From Pegethrix bostrychoides GSE-TBD4-15B (GTDB lineage: Bacteria > Cyanobacteriota > Cyanobacteriia > Elainellales > Elainellaceae): DNA of 49,324 nt. Shown here piece by piece: positions 15,653-25,735 of the stretch. Each line of letters starts with the position of its first letter. Within the stretch, counting starts at the first letter, position 1. The DNA lies in assembly GCA_019359155.1 (NCBI GenBank), contig JAHHHV010000018.1, positions 1 through 49,324 of the forward strand. Reading direction: 5' to 3'. A program made the translations under genes and the position numbers. The notes under the pieces were generated by a model, which searched no databases, was not told the DNA's origin, and saw only the letters and a program-made list of their open reading frames with translations.

Positions 15653-17446
15653 CTATATTTCTACAAGGACTATCCCAGGAAGCTTTAACATACAGCTCAA
15701 GTTTGCTCCTTGTGGCTCTCCGTTGGATTTTAAACGAGTTTTGCTTGCAGAGAAGAAAATTTGTTTTCTTGCTCTAGTAACTCCCACATAGAATACGCTC
15801 AACTCTTCCAAAAATTTTGTTTCATTTCTGCCATTTATAGTTAAGTTACAATTACTTTTATGATAGCACTCTCCACAAAGTCCACGCCAATTAGGCATAG
15901 AAAACTGCTCCATATCTGGCATAAAAACATAATCCCACTCTAAGCCCTTTGCTCCATGAATAGTTGAAATAATTACGTTTTCATCAATGCTTTCCATGCT
16001 CTGCTTTAAAGAAGAATGTTCAAAAGTGTCTCTTATAAAAATTACCTTATCTTCAACGCTTAAAAAGGAGTAATCACTTAAAATTCTTGATAAGAAAGCT
16101 TTTAACAAACTCATCATTGATTTTATCACAGGGCTACTTCCGCAATCATATTTTTCTTCCATTTTAGAATAAAATTTGTTTAGAGAACCTTTTGAAATAC
16201 TGATATCTTTTTGTAATTGTTCTCCGAATTGAGAAGCACACTCTCTATGAAATGATAAGTATGTTGAATCATCATCACCAAACAAAGCATAAAAATAAGA
16301 AATATCTTTTTCAACAAGTGCTTCAATAATCTTATCTGCATTAACTCCTCGTTGTTTTACTAAAATTGCAACCTTACAGGATTGAATTTCTTCAGAAGAG
16401 AGCAGAAGACTTAATTTTTGTGCAATTTTCTTAGATTCTTCTAGTTGATTAGCAACAGACATAATTTGCACTTCTGCATTTGTCTGAATGATTGGAGCAT
16501 TTGGATTTTCTGCATTTAACCTGATATTCCTATCTAATTGAAGCATTCCAGGATTGGACATGAACCTATAGTTTTTGTTCATTACTATCCTATCCATAGA
16601 AAACAATTGTTCTGCTTCAGAGATTAAATTGGGTATGGCACCTATAAAACCATATATCCTCTGCAAGGAATCTCCCATGAAGATCAGTTGAGATCTCTCA
16701 GACACTAACTTTTTTAATAAAGTCCAGCTTAAAATATTTGTGTCTTGAAATTCATCTACAATAATTATAGGGAAGTAGCTTTTATAGAATTGAAGTATCT
16801 CATCATAACCATGGAATATTTTTAGAGTGAGAGCAATAATACCGTTAAAGCTAAGATAATTTTTATCTAAAAAACGATCTATAATTCCGCTTGTATACTG
16901 ATTAAAGATTCTTGATAAAGATTGTTTATCTACATTTTTAACAGCAGTCCCAAATTCATTAAAAATTGAAGCATCATCAAAAGATATTCCTAAAATTTCA
17001 GTTATTTCTTGAGTTTTTGTGTCATCTACAGACTTCAGAATATCTAGGTTAGATAATTTGGGATGTAGTAAATAACCGTATCTTTTTAAGACATGCCTAC
17101 AAAAGCCGTGATAATTTGATACAAAAAGTCTTTCCTTAATCCTGAGTTGACTTGAACCACTACATTGGACTAAGTGAGGTAAATGTTCGACAAGCTCTTT
17201 CTTGATTTTATAAGCTGCATTAACACTAAATGTTAATACAAGGATTTTCTTGGGACGAGAAACTTGTTCAGTAGCTAAAAGATAAGCTACCTTACTAATC
17301 ATAGTTTTTGTTTTGCCATAGCCCGCAGGAGCCTCCACAATAAGTCTTTTCGACTTTGAGAAAATAATCTCCAGTTGTTTCTCATCATCAGAATGTAGAG
17401 TTCTGAGTTTTCTTAATAACTCGTCTTGCTCTGGTTTACTTAGCAT
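15653..17446 (-). CDS. gajB: Gabija protein GajB, UvrD/Rep-like helicase
   Basis: About 597 residues from ATG 17446, with a TTG at 17461 as an alternative. It is a superfamily 1 helicase: Walker A EAPAGYGKT near residue 40, IIVDEFQDTN, ISTIHGAKGLEWD and the C-terminal YVGVTRARKQ. A CGECYHKSNC cluster with three cysteines near residue 520 may bind metal. It is somewhat longer than the founding GajB. It overlaps the end of gajA by 11 nt and is co-transcribed with it. In Gabija, GajB senses DNA termini or nucleotide depletion and works with the GajA nuclease complex to block phage DNA replication. Confidence 0.9.
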   Translation of the reverse strand: MLSKPEQDELLRKLRTLHSDDEKQLEIIFSKSKRLIVEAPAGYGKTKTMISKVAYLLATEQVSRPKKILVLTFSVNAAYKIKKELVEHLPHLVQCSGSSQLRIKERLFVSNYHGFCRHVLKRYGYLLHPKLSNLDILKSVDDTKTQEITEILGISFDDASIFNEFGTAVKNVDKQSLSRIFNQYTSGIIDRFLDKNYLSFNGIIALTLKIFHGYDEILQFYKSYFPIIIVDEFQDTNILSWTLLKKLVSERSQLIFMGDSLQRIYGFIGAIPNLISEAEQLFSMDRIVMNKNYRFMSNPGMLQLDRNIRLNAENPNAPIIQTNAEVQIMSVANQLEESKKIAQKLSLLLSSEEIQSCKVAILVKQRGVNADKIIEALVEKDISYFYALFGDDDSTYLSFHRECASQFGEQLQKDISISKGSLNKFYSKMEEKYDCGSSPVIKSMMSLLKAFLSRILSDYSFLSVEDKVIFIRDTFEHSSLKQSMESIDENVIISTIHGAKGLEWDYVFMPDMEQFSMPNWRGLCGECYHKSNCNLTINGRNETKFLEELSVFYVGVTRARKQIFFSASKTRLKSNGEPQGANLSCMLKLPGIVLVEI

Positions 17447-19157
17447 TAGTCGATAGTTCAACTGCTTTTTTAATTAGATCTTCATATATCTGTGGAACTT
17501 CGGTAACGTAACTACCTAAATCTCGTCCACAAATAATACCTTTTCGAGATTTCATCCCTCTCAAGATATCATCCTTTAATGTCTCCTTAAGTTCTTGAAT
17601 CTTATCAGATGGTAAAGAATTTAATTGAGGATGAATTAGATCTTTAGGATCAAAAATGATTTCAATATCCCTAGCTTTTCCGATGAAGCAATGAGCTTTT
17701 CTCTCATCAGGATATTCTTCCTCCAAGTATTTTATGTAATCTATTATATCGAAGCTATGATACATATCTTCCTCAAAATCAATTCCTTGAGTGAAGTGAA
17801 GATTAGGAATCCCAACGTGAACAGTCTTCTTGTCAGTATCCATTAAGCCTAAATTGAGAATACTAAACTTATCTAATAATTTCATTAATGGAGGAATTGA
17901 CTCAGCACCCCCTGCTTGAATAACGCTAATTCCTAATTCATCTGAATCAATACCTAATCTCTCAAAAAATATAGGCAGTGCACCAAGTTCACTCTCACCT
18001 TCCACTAAAATTACTACTTTTGAGAAAAATGCTTCTTTAACATAAGGCAGATTTTTGAGTAGCTGCTTTTCAATCTTTTCTTCCAAGTCTATATCAATCC
18101 CGTTTTTGACAATAAGAACTCCTGCATCGTCTTTACAGAATCTTATTAAGTGCCTGTAATCGTTTAGTAAAATATTTGGCGAATGAGAAACGACTAAAAT
18201 TTGCCCAAGCAATTTACTTACTTTGAATATATCTTCGAGAAGAGAGATGAAATCTGGCTCCTTATTGCTTACTATTCGGTCAAGATATTTGATGAGACTT
18301 CTTTGAGCATAAGGATGCAAGTGAATTTCTGGCTCATCTAACCCTATCAAAATTGGTATGCAATTCTCTGAATCTAAATCATCTTTAATAGTGCATCTCT
18401 CTAAATGTTGTTTATTTAGACTTAATAGCCTCTCAAGAATCGACAGAGTGATAATAATTGAAAACTGCACTCCATAACCTAACTTGTCTAAAGATTGGTT
18501 ATTGCTATCTGCTAACAATATAAGTTTTGCTAGTAAATTTTCTTTATTTGATTCTCCTACAGCTTGTACAGAAAAGTCCTTAAATGACTTAATCTTCTGC
18601 AAGGATTGGTTAACTTGGGTTAAAAGTTCACCAATTTTTTCAGGAATTATAAAATCAGTATCTTGCAAATTAGTATCTTTAAGATATCTAACTATAATAT
18701 GATTCAAAAATTTACCGACACCTTTATTCTTAGAAAAACTTAGCTCAGATGGTGGATTTCTAAGTGAGTCATAACTGATGTAGTTTACGCATCTTATTAT
18801 CTTCTTTGATATAGCTGTTCCCGACTCTTCATGGTGAAACTTAATTTCTTCATCAGGAGATTCCTGAATAGCTACTATATTGATTTTTCCTCTTTCACTA
18901 GGATCAAACAAGTCCTCAAAGAAACCTTGCTCTATCTCTGATAGTTCTAATGAAAATTTAACATCAATTTGTTTATCCAGATCTTGAAAATCTGGCTCGG
19001 CAAAATTATTTCTGTTAAATAAGATATTCAACAAATCAAGTAAATTTGATTTGCCAATATTATTCTCTCCAATAATAAAATTTATATTAGGATGGAATCT
19101 TATTTTGATCTCATTCAGATTCCGATAATTACTGATCTCAAGCTTGGAAATTTTCAT
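17436..19157 (-). CDS. gajA: Gabija protein GajA, OLD-family ATPase-TOPRIM nuclease
   Basis: The protein has 573 residues, the normal GajA length. The ABC-type ATPase has Walker A GENNIGKS at 30-37, a signature-like LGYGVQFS (226-233), Walker B GLDEPEIHLHP at 272-282 and the VVSHSP switch near 322. The TOPRIM domain has VVILVEGESE at 381-390 and LGLMDTDKK near 436-444, the acidic residues needed for cleavage. It is a sequence-specific DNA-nicking enzyme controlled by nucleotide levels. It is the first gene of the two-gene Gabija operon. ATG 19157 follows AAGGAA. All catalytic motifs appear intact. Confidence 0.92.
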   Translation of the reverse strand: MKISKLEISNYRNLNEIKIRFHPNINFIIGENNIGKSNLLDLLNILFNRNNFAEPDFQDLDKQIDVKFSLELSEIEQGFFEDLFDPSERGKINIVAIQESPDEEIKFHHEESGTAISKKIIRCVNYISYDSLRNPPSELSFSKNKGVGKFLNHIIVRYLKDTNLQDTDFIIPEKIGELLTQVNQSLQKIKSFKDFSVQAVGESNKENLLAKLILLADSNNQSLDKLGYGVQFSIIITLSILERLLSLNKQHLERCTIKDDLDSENCIPILIGLDEPEIHLHPYAQRSLIKYLDRIVSNKEPDFISLLEDIFKVSKLLGQILVVSHSPNILLNDYRHLIRFCKDDAGVLIVKNGIDIDLEEKIEKQLLKNLPYVKEAFFSKVVILVEGESELGALPIFFERLGIDSDELGISVIQAGGAESIPPLMKLLDKFSILNLGLMDTDKKTVHVGIPNLHFTQGIDFEEDMYHSFDIIDYIKYLEEEYPDERKAHCFIGKARDIEIIFDPKDLIHPQLNSLPSDKIQELKETLKDDILRGMKSRKGIICGRDLGSYVTEVPQIYEDLIKKAVELSTNAK

Positions 19158-19490
19158 GAGGTTTAGAATTCCTTTAAATTTTTATAGTTGAACCTAAGGG
19201 AAATTTAGAAATTTATTTGATTCCAAAGATTGAGTAGATTGAATTATTTCTTACCTGATACTGTTTTCTCAAGATATACCTGTGAGAATTGGAGATTGTT
19301 CTACTCTAGGTTCACCAGCTCCTAAATCTAATTTATATTAGACCTAAAATTAGGAGATAGCCAAACAACTTCAGAGACTCTTCATAAAAACTAGCCCTAT
19401 GAGAGTTAAACCTTTGTAATTACTTTTCAATATCTTTATCAAGGCTCAATAAAAATAATTCTAGGAGTATTAAAAATCAATTACCATACA
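19158..19490. other. 333-bp noncoding region upstream of gajA
   Basis: This AT-rich spacer holds the promoter of the Gabija operon and any terminator of module B. It contains one double inverted repeat (19319-19356). No coding frame is supported. Confidence 0.5.
19319..19356. promoter_or_regulatory. Double inverted repeat upstream of gajA
   Basis: Outer arms CTCCTAA and TTAGGAG surround inner arms TCTAAT and ATTAGA with a TTAT loop. It lies 162 bp upstream of gajA and 135 bp past the coupling-protein stop. It may be an operator or a transcription terminator. Confidence 0.45.
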
Positions 19491-21512
19491 TTATCTAAAA
19501 CTCCTACTCTTGTCTCTCTGTGCCCTCCTCTCAGCATCCCTCTTCTCAATTCGTCTAAAACTTTCAAATAATCGCCCTTTCTTGCTTTCATCGCTCCTTT
19601 CAGCTCTCTGTATGTTCTTCGGTGATGCTTGCTCAGACTTCCGAAACAATTTACCTAGCTCTCCTTCAGTTAATGGCTGAATCTTCCGCTCCCCCGCATC
19701 CCTTTCACAAAAATCAGCCACATCTGAATCAGGCACTGAAAGCCTATCCACAACAGCCCCGCTGACCTTAAACTTGTAACTCCCAATCCAAGGGTTCTTA
19801 GCATAGCCCAAGATCCCCTGCTCTCGGCTCGCCAATGGCAGCATCCCAAACTCACTTGGTAATACAAGCGACCGCTCCCTAACTGATTCCGTCTCCCCCC
19901 AGGTTGCCCGCTGCCCAAACAGAGAAAAATTCTTGGAGTGCGATGCCTCATACTTCTCCTGCACCCCAAAAAAGCTCTGGTTCCATTTCTGAGTGTTCGG
20001 GTCAGTGCCTCGAAGCATCATCTTATTAGCTGTGTTCGCTGTAACAATCCGCTGTCCCTCTTCCCCATAGTGTTCGGTTAGCTGTGAAATCTCCTGAAAG
20101 GCAATTAAAACACAAGCCCCCTTGCTTCGCCCCTGGTAAAGAAGCTCCTTGAGATCGTTAATCTTCCCTAAAGAGGTAAACTCATCCAGAAAAAACCAGT
20201 TTCGCCGATTCTCATCATCAGGAAGCCTAAGCGTTGCAAGCGATAAGTAAGTGAGCATCATACGGTTAAGCTCTGCCATTGCAACCCTTCTAAGCTTATC
20301 TGAGCCAAACAGCAAAATTGACTCATCTTCCAAAACCCACTCCGAGAAACTAATCTTTGAGCTTGCGTGCTCCCAAGCTGCTGCAACTGAAGTTAGCCAA
20401 TCAATCTTCCCCGCTGCCTGAGACAACACCCCCTGAAATGTCTGATTAAGCTTTGCACAGTGCTGAGCCACGTAATGCTCAGTTTCTGGTACAGATGACA
20501 CAAACGCCTTAATGCTCTCAGAGCTTCGCATAATTAGCACCAGATCCCGTAGGCTCCATTCATAGGGGCATTTCACAGCTAACGCCTGCATGACAGCACA
20601 AACCACTAAAGCCGCCGTATCTCGAAAGTAAGGCTGCGTTGTACCCTTTTCTTCTGGAATCAAGGCTTCTGCAATCGTCCTTGCCACATCTGGATCGGTC
20701 ACATCCTTTGCAATATCCCAAGCAACGCATCGTTTATCAAAGGCATCAAGTATATGCACCTCACAATCAAGCTTCATACCAGCTAGAATCGATCGGCTAT
20801 TTCGCTTCGGGTCATAAATGATTGCTCTATGGTTAAACCCCTTTCCAATCCAGCAAAGGGAACTCTCCATCAGCATCTGAATGCTCTTTGATTTTCCAGA
20901 ACCAGGCTCTCCAACAATTAAAGAATGATGCCTTGCAGCTTTTGAAGGTAGATAAAGCCCTCCAAAAAAGATTGGATGCGGATCATTAGTTACAAGCTTT
21001 TGTGAGACCTTTTTTGCTTCATCAAACGATAATAGATAAGCCCCTCTAATTAAAGACTTATTCTTCTTTTTGCTCTGAATGACTAAAACTTGACCTGTAC
21101 ATACAAAAATAATTATCAAAAATGAAATAACAAAAGATGCTTCGCTCGACGTAACCTGTCTTAAAAGAATAAAAGCTAGACAAGAAAGAAGTAATGGAGA
21201 CATTAGCCACAAAATAAGCTTGCAGATTACCTGTGCCTTTTGGTGACTCCCATAAGCATCATTAAAGACCCTACTGTCTAATACCTTAACTTCTATAAAT
21301 AAAACAGCAATCCCATAAAATGTAAATACAGTTCTTTCTACATATCTGAATAATCCAAAAAAATAAGCTCCCAAAATCTCTTGATGTATATGCAAAGCTT
21401 TGTATATACTTTCATGAGACTTATTCCAAAAGACAACCGCTATAATTTCTATACAGATTGTTAAAGCAGGAATTAAAACTAATTCCCATTTTTTGTAAGG
21501 CTCTACACCCAT
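19491..21512 (-). CDS. Type IV coupling protein B (TraD/TraG-like)
   Basis: The protein has 673 residues. The N-terminal membrane domain has hydrophobic spans at about 10-28, 48-75, 97-117 and 125-145. The RecA-like ATPase domain follows, with Walker A VGEPGSGKS at 200-208, YDPKRNS, and Walker B WFFLDEFTSLGK, then the QGRSKGACVLIAFQ motif typical of TraD/TraG. The C-terminus is basic and disordered. It links the relaxosome to a secretion channel at the inner membrane. It starts seven bases after the relaxase B stop and is clearly co-transcribed with it. No channel genes (VirB4, VirB6 and others) occur in the window. Confidence 0.9.
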   Translation of the reverse strand: MGVEPYKKWELVLIPALTICIEIIAVVFWNKSHESIYKALHIHQEILGAYFFGLFRYVERTVFTFYGIAVLFIEVKVLDSRVFNDAYGSHQKAQVICKLILWLMSPLLLSCLAFILLRQVTSSEASFVISFLIIIFVCTGQVLVIQSKKKNKSLIRGAYLLSFDEAKKVSQKLVTNDPHPIFFGGLYLPSKAARHHSLIVGEPGSGKSKSIQMLMESSLCWIGKGFNHRAIIYDPKRNSRSILAGMKLDCEVHILDAFDKRCVAWDIAKDVTDPDVARTIAEALIPEEKGTTQPYFRDTAALVVCAVMQALAVKCPYEWSLRDLVLIMRSSESIKAFVSSVPETEHYVAQHCAKLNQTFQGVLSQAAGKIDWLTSVAAAWEHASSKISFSEWVLEDESILLFGSDKLRRVAMAELNRMMLTYLSLATLRLPDDENRRNWFFLDEFTSLGKINDLKELLYQGRSKGACVLIAFQEISQLTEHYGEEGQRIVTANTANKMMLRGTDPNTQKWNQSFFGVQEKYEASHSKNFSLFGQRATWGETESVRERSLVLPSEFGMLPLASREQGILGYAKNPWIGSYKFKVSGAVVDRLSVPDSDVADFCERDAGERKIQPLTEGELGKLFRKSEQASPKNIQRAERSDESKKGRLFESFRRIEKRDAERRAQRDKSRSFR

Positions 21513-21519
21513 ACAAAGC

Positions 21520-23931
21520 CTACTGGACTTGCTCGATGCTTAAAGTCTTTTGACCAGTCCTCTCCATCTGCTGTAAAAGCTTGCTTAACTCCTCTCCAGC
21601 TTCTTGTTTAGTTGTGTATATACGGGTTAAAAGCTTTGCCCGTGAAGCTTGAACATAAGAGAGTTCCCTATTTTGCATTGCCTCATCAGTTAATATATAT
21701 GCATAAGCAACCGTTGCCCCTTGTGCCTTATGGGTCGTTGTTGCATAGCCAAGTGTAATGTCGTTTCGATCATATCCTTTTCTAAAAGAGTCTTCCTGAT
21801 TTCTTAATGGAATTACTCTTTTTTGCTTATTGTCGAGTAAAACTGTTATTTCATTACTTTTAATCTTTAAGATTGTCCCAAACATGCCATTTTTCACCTG
21901 AAAAATATTTGAGTTTTTGGTAAATACAATCCGATCGCCCTCATAGCAAAGGCTTCCTTGAATTTTAATGCTTACTTTTTCAATCCCATCACTTTCAAGC
22001 CTAGTTTTCTGAGCTTTTATGTTTAACGCTGCAACATCTCGCTTACTTCCTGCAAGAATTAAGTGATCTTGAGGAGTGAGTAGAGCACCGCCCTCTTTCC
22101 AATCTGAAATAATAGTTTGTAAGGTATGGGTTCTATGCCTACCAATAGTCACTAATCCTCGCTCGCTATAGGCTTTAAGCCCCTCTTCAGCGTTGCCGTC
22201 TGCAAAACTGTGAACAGCTTGCCTTGCCCACTCCTCATCTTGGCGGGTAATTTCACTCAACTCAGCTTTTCCCACCTGGTTAGAAATTGCTCTAAACGCT
22301 CCACCTGCATCTATCGATTGAAGCTGCCTCTCATCACCGACCAAGATAAGCTTTGCGTGACTGCTTTCTACAGCATCAATAATTTCTGCCATCTGTCGAG
22401 TGCCAACCATCCCCGCCTCATCGCAAATCAGCACAGTTTTAGAACTTAATCCTGGCTCACTTAAGAACTTGGCAATCGTTGAACTTTTAATTTGAGCTTC
22501 CTCTAGCCCAGCTACGGCTTTCCCCGATAAACTAATGCCTCTAACCTCATAGCCGTTCATCTCCCAAACCACCTTGGAAGCCGTGAGCATGTAGGTTTTT
22601 CCAGTCCCAGCCATTCCTCTTACAGCTTGAATAGCTCCAGCTCTTTGTGTAATGTGGAGCAAAGCGTCTTGCTGCTCCTGTCGAATCGTTGAAAAGCTTT
22701 TAGACGATAAAACCGTTTCGATGGAAGAATCAGAAACCTCATGGTGGCTGCGATCGCTTAAGCTAACCACTTGAGCCATCATCTTCTCCTCAAGCTTTCG
22801 CATCTCGTAGGTAGTAAACCTTTCCTCCCCTTGAATGCTCCCCAAGGAAATTACATCTTCTGATTTCAAATAGCCTTCTACAATTTGCTTTGCCAGATCT
22901 GCTCCAATCTGTAACCCTTGCGACTTTTCAGCCACAAGCCGCAAAGCATCTCTTTTAAAGAATGTGCTGTTACTTGAGGTAATGCTTTCAGAGACAAGGT
23001 TTATCACCTCCTGGATATCCCCCGGCAGATCTTGTGTCCTTTGAGCCTTACCAAACAGTAGCTTTGCCTCCTCTCCCCCAAACCCCAACGCCTTTCCAAT
23101 CTCCTGCCACTCTAAGAAAAGCTCTGCCCGTGCCTTATGGGATTTAACCGATCTGGTATTTAGGGCTGCAACCTCAGCTGCCCTTGCACTTCTAAACCCT
23201 GACTCTTTTAGACTTTGCTCGATCTCTTCCCGCCTTTTAGAAAAGGTCTCAAGCACTGCTTCTGGCACTCCTGAAACCTCAAACCAGGTTTTTTCACGAA
23301 TGAGGTTAAGTCCAAGCTCGGTTTTAAGCCCGTATGCAAGCTCTGCTCTAAACAAAGCACCTGCTGCCATCTTGTGCGTGTAAAATTGCTTACTGGTAAT
23401 TGACCCTGTAGTGCCGTCCTCTCTAACCCCTAAATTCATTACAAGGCAATGGGCATGAAGCTGCGGGTCTTGAGCACGGCTTGTTCCATGCTCAAAAGTT
23501 GCGATCACTAACCCTGCTTTCTCTTTGATTAGACCGTCATGCCCACGCCTAGTCATCGTATTCTCTTCCAGGTAGATAAGCCCCTTAGCTACTGCCCTTG
23601 AGAAAATATCTTGGATCTTCTGGCGTAGTAGAGGATCACTCTGGCTCCAGACGACACTTAAAGACTTTGGTGCAGAGAAGGTTAAATCCCAACCAGGTTT
23701 TCTACTCTCTCTCCCTGCGTTCTGGACTAGACCCCGCTCCCCGTTTTGAGAATAGCCATCAAACAGGTTTCTAAATTCCTGCTTTTTGATGGTTCCATCT
23801 AATCTTAGAGCTTTAGCACCTTTGCCAAACCATACCCCTTCAGGCTCTCCGCCTTCTAGGTAATAGTCTTCTTTGGCAAGGGACGCATAATAGTTTCCCT
23901 GCCCACTACTCATAGCACTGACTGACAGCAT
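21520..23931 (-). CDS. MobF/TrwC-like conjugative relaxase-helicase B
   Basis: The protein has 803 residues. The N-terminal relaxase domain shows tyrosines near 14-24, DLTFSAPKSLSVVW (82-95) and the metal-binding histidine set EHGTSR (148) with LHAHCLVMN (His159, His161). The C-terminal RecD/TraI-like helicase domain has Walker A GMAGTGKT (439-446), Walker B LICDEAG and GYATTTHKAQG near the end. It nicks at the transfer origin, stays bound to the 5' end and unwinds the strand. It is intact, unlike relaxase A. The operon order accessory protein, relaxase, coupling protein is typical of mobilisable plasmids. It is shorter than R388 TrwC mainly in the linker. Confidence 0.93.
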   Translation of the reverse strand: MLSVSAMSSGQGNYYASLAKEDYYLEGGEPEGVWFGKGAKALRLDGTIKKQEFRNLFDGYSQNGERGLVQNAGRESRKPGWDLTFSAPKSLSVVWSQSDPLLRQKIQDIFSRAVAKGLIYLEENTMTRRGHDGLIKEKAGLVIATFEHGTSRAQDPQLHAHCLVMNLGVREDGTTGSITSKQFYTHKMAAGALFRAELAYGLKTELGLNLIREKTWFEVSGVPEAVLETFSKRREEIEQSLKESGFRSARAAEVAALNTRSVKSHKARAELFLEWQEIGKALGFGGEEAKLLFGKAQRTQDLPGDIQEVINLVSESITSSNSTFFKRDALRLVAEKSQGLQIGADLAKQIVEGYLKSEDVISLGSIQGEERFTTYEMRKLEEKMMAQVVSLSDRSHHEVSDSSIETVLSSKSFSTIRQEQQDALLHITQRAGAIQAVRGMAGTGKTYMLTASKVVWEMNGYEVRGISLSGKAVAGLEEAQIKSSTIAKFLSEPGLSSKTVLICDEAGMVGTRQMAEIIDAVESSHAKLILVGDERQLQSIDAGGAFRAISNQVGKAELSEITRQDEEWARQAVHSFADGNAEEGLKAYSERGLVTIGRHRTHTLQTIISDWKEGGALLTPQDHLILAGSKRDVAALNIKAQKTRLESDGIEKVSIKIQGSLCYEGDRIVFTKNSNIFQVKNGMFGTILKIKSNEITVLLDNKQKRVIPLRNQEDSFRKGYDRNDITLGYATTTHKAQGATVAYAYILTDEAMQNRELSYVQASRAKLLTRIYTTKQEAGEELSKLLQQMERTGQKTLSIEQVQ

Positions 23932-24052
23932 TTAGTAATTTAGAAATAGGTTAGATAACTTTAAGCATAAATTTAGAAGACTTTAACCTAAAATCTATTG
24001 AATTTGAACTGTTTTTTATAGAATACTGTTTTAATATCGAATAGTTACCTAT

Positions 24053-24358
24053 TTAAGATTTGCCTGAAATGTTGCTCTGAAAGTCTTCTTCATCCACATG
24101 TCCAAGTCCAATAAATATCTCTTTGATAAACTGCATCATATCAGAACGGATTTCGTCAAACCTATCCTCAATTAAATCTAACCGCTCTAAAATTTCATTT
24201 TCCCTTTCTCTTTTCAAAGCCTCTTGAACTAACATTCTTGAAAATATATGCGGAGTAACACCGTTTTCTTCTGCTCGATTTCTTAGCTCTTTCATATAGT
24301 TTTCTTGAATACGGAAAGTGATTTTATCATCTTTAGTTTGTCTTCTATTTCTGTTCAT
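24053..24358 (-). CDS. Relaxosome accessory DNA-binding protein B (ribbon-helix-helix)
   Basis: The protein has 101 residues. KITFRIQENYMKELRNRAEE followed by TPHIFSRMLVQEAL gives the beta-helix-helix fold of MetJ/Arc-type proteins such as TrwA and MobC. A coiled tail (LERLDLIEDRFDEIRSD) probably makes oligomers. It lies 121 bp upstream of relaxase B, facing the noncoding origin region. It should bind the transfer origin and repress its own operon. Confidence 0.78.
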   Translation of the reverse strand: MNRNRRQTKDDKITFRIQENYMKELRNRAEENGVTPHIFSRMLVQEALKRERENEILERLDLIEDRFDEIRSDMMQFIKEIFIGLGHVDEEDFQSNISGKS

Positions 24359-24508
24359 AGACCATATCTTTTAAATAAAGGGTTTTTGAAATGGCGACTG
24401 AACTAACATACTGATATGATAGGTTTTTTCAACAGTTTTTTAATGGCTTGTCGTCTTTTTGAGGTAGCTTGTTAACTTGTTGAAATTGTTCATGTTTTGC
24501 CACAGTTA

Positions 24509-24539
24509 CGGAATTTCCGGACACCTAGCATCGTGATGC
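24509..24539. other. Candidate transfer-origin palindromes
   Basis: CGGAATTTCCG (24509-24519) and GCATCGTGATGC (24528-24539) lie 150-180 bp upstream of the relaxosome accessory gene, the normal place for a MobF transfer origin. The nick site itself cannot be recognised. Confidence 0.35.
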
Positions 24540-24918
24540 ATATGGTGTGGGAGTGAAGCGACCCAGAATGGTAGGAAATATATATGCATCAAAGCCTTAG
24601 AGCTGGAAGGGTGGGCTTTGAAGTATAAGGGGGAATTTGTGGCAATAGAGTAAGGTTATTTTAGGATTTTTAAGTGATGTATTAAAATCATCTGATGCAT
24701 CCCCTTTTTTGTTAGGCTCTTCATGGACAAACTATGTTTTAGAAGTTTTAGGGGCTAGAAAGTTAAGAAACTAAGATTGAAGGTTAAGGATTATTATAAA
24801 ATTCTCTAACGATGTTTTATCTTAAAGGGATAACGGTTAAGGCGTTTTATTGCCCTTATATAGAAGTTTTTTGTCTGGAGCCATGTTCGTATATGGATTG
24901 GACGTAATCACCTCCTTC

Positions 24919-24939
24919 TTAAGGCTATAATCGCCTTAA
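24919..24939. repeat. 7-bp hairpin in the origin region
   Basis: TTAAGGC, 7-nt loop TATAATC, GCCTTAA. The role is unknown. Confidence 0.4.
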
Positions 24940-25619
24940 ATCAGTATATTTACTTTAGCCTTGCTCTCTAGATCTGGAAATTTTCAAGATGCTTACCAAG
25001 TCTAAAAATCCTTTTAGCCTCCCCAAGTTCCCCTATCCACCCCAAAATCAACTCCAGAACATGATTCCTGAAAAGTGTGGAACATTGCTTTGACAGCATT
25101 TGAAAAGTACTTAAGATATTGATTTATATAGGTTTACACTGAACTAATAAGGTATTGGTTCTCCTGTGGAACATTTTTTAAGCGGAATCTGGAGCAAGAT
25201 ACCTGTTGGAAGAAAAACTTGCAAACCCTTATGCTTGGTCGAAAAGGTACGAAAAAATGAAGAAGATGAGATTTTAGCATTTCAGAACCGAAACTATTTG
25301 TTCATATCGGATTAAACCCTTCTAGCCTAGTCTTAATTTAGTTTTTTTAATGCAGTCTATCCTTTGCTATAGATTAGAAGAATAATCATCATTTTAAGAC
25401 CTTCCTGCTCTTTTGCCGCATTCCTTCAATCTCACTTCCCTGGCACTGCCCATCTCATACCACCAGTTCTAAACAGCCAAATAACGGTTTAAGTTTGCAC
25501 TGTGCCAATGCATTTAAGATTAAATCTCTTTTTCCATGTCCCCTATCCTAAATTCAAAGTTTCAGGATTAAGAAATCTGAAAGCTTAAATCTAATTTTAG
25601 ATTTGCAATCAATCTAAAC

Positions 25620-25628
25620 TTATCCACA
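25620..25628 (+). promoter_or_regulatory. DnaA box in the replication origin
   Basis: TTATCCACA is a perfect match to the DnaA consensus. It lies about 110 bp from the iterons, beside AT-rich DNA and an 18-bp palindrome (25587-25604), as in iteron plasmid origins. Confidence 0.65.
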
Positions 25629-25735
25629 TCTAAATACGTTAAAAGATAAATAAAGTTAAAAAAACGCGCGCACGTAGTTAAGGGCGATCAAACACTGTTT
25701 AAGCGATTGAAATTATTAGCAAATTTTAAGACCTC

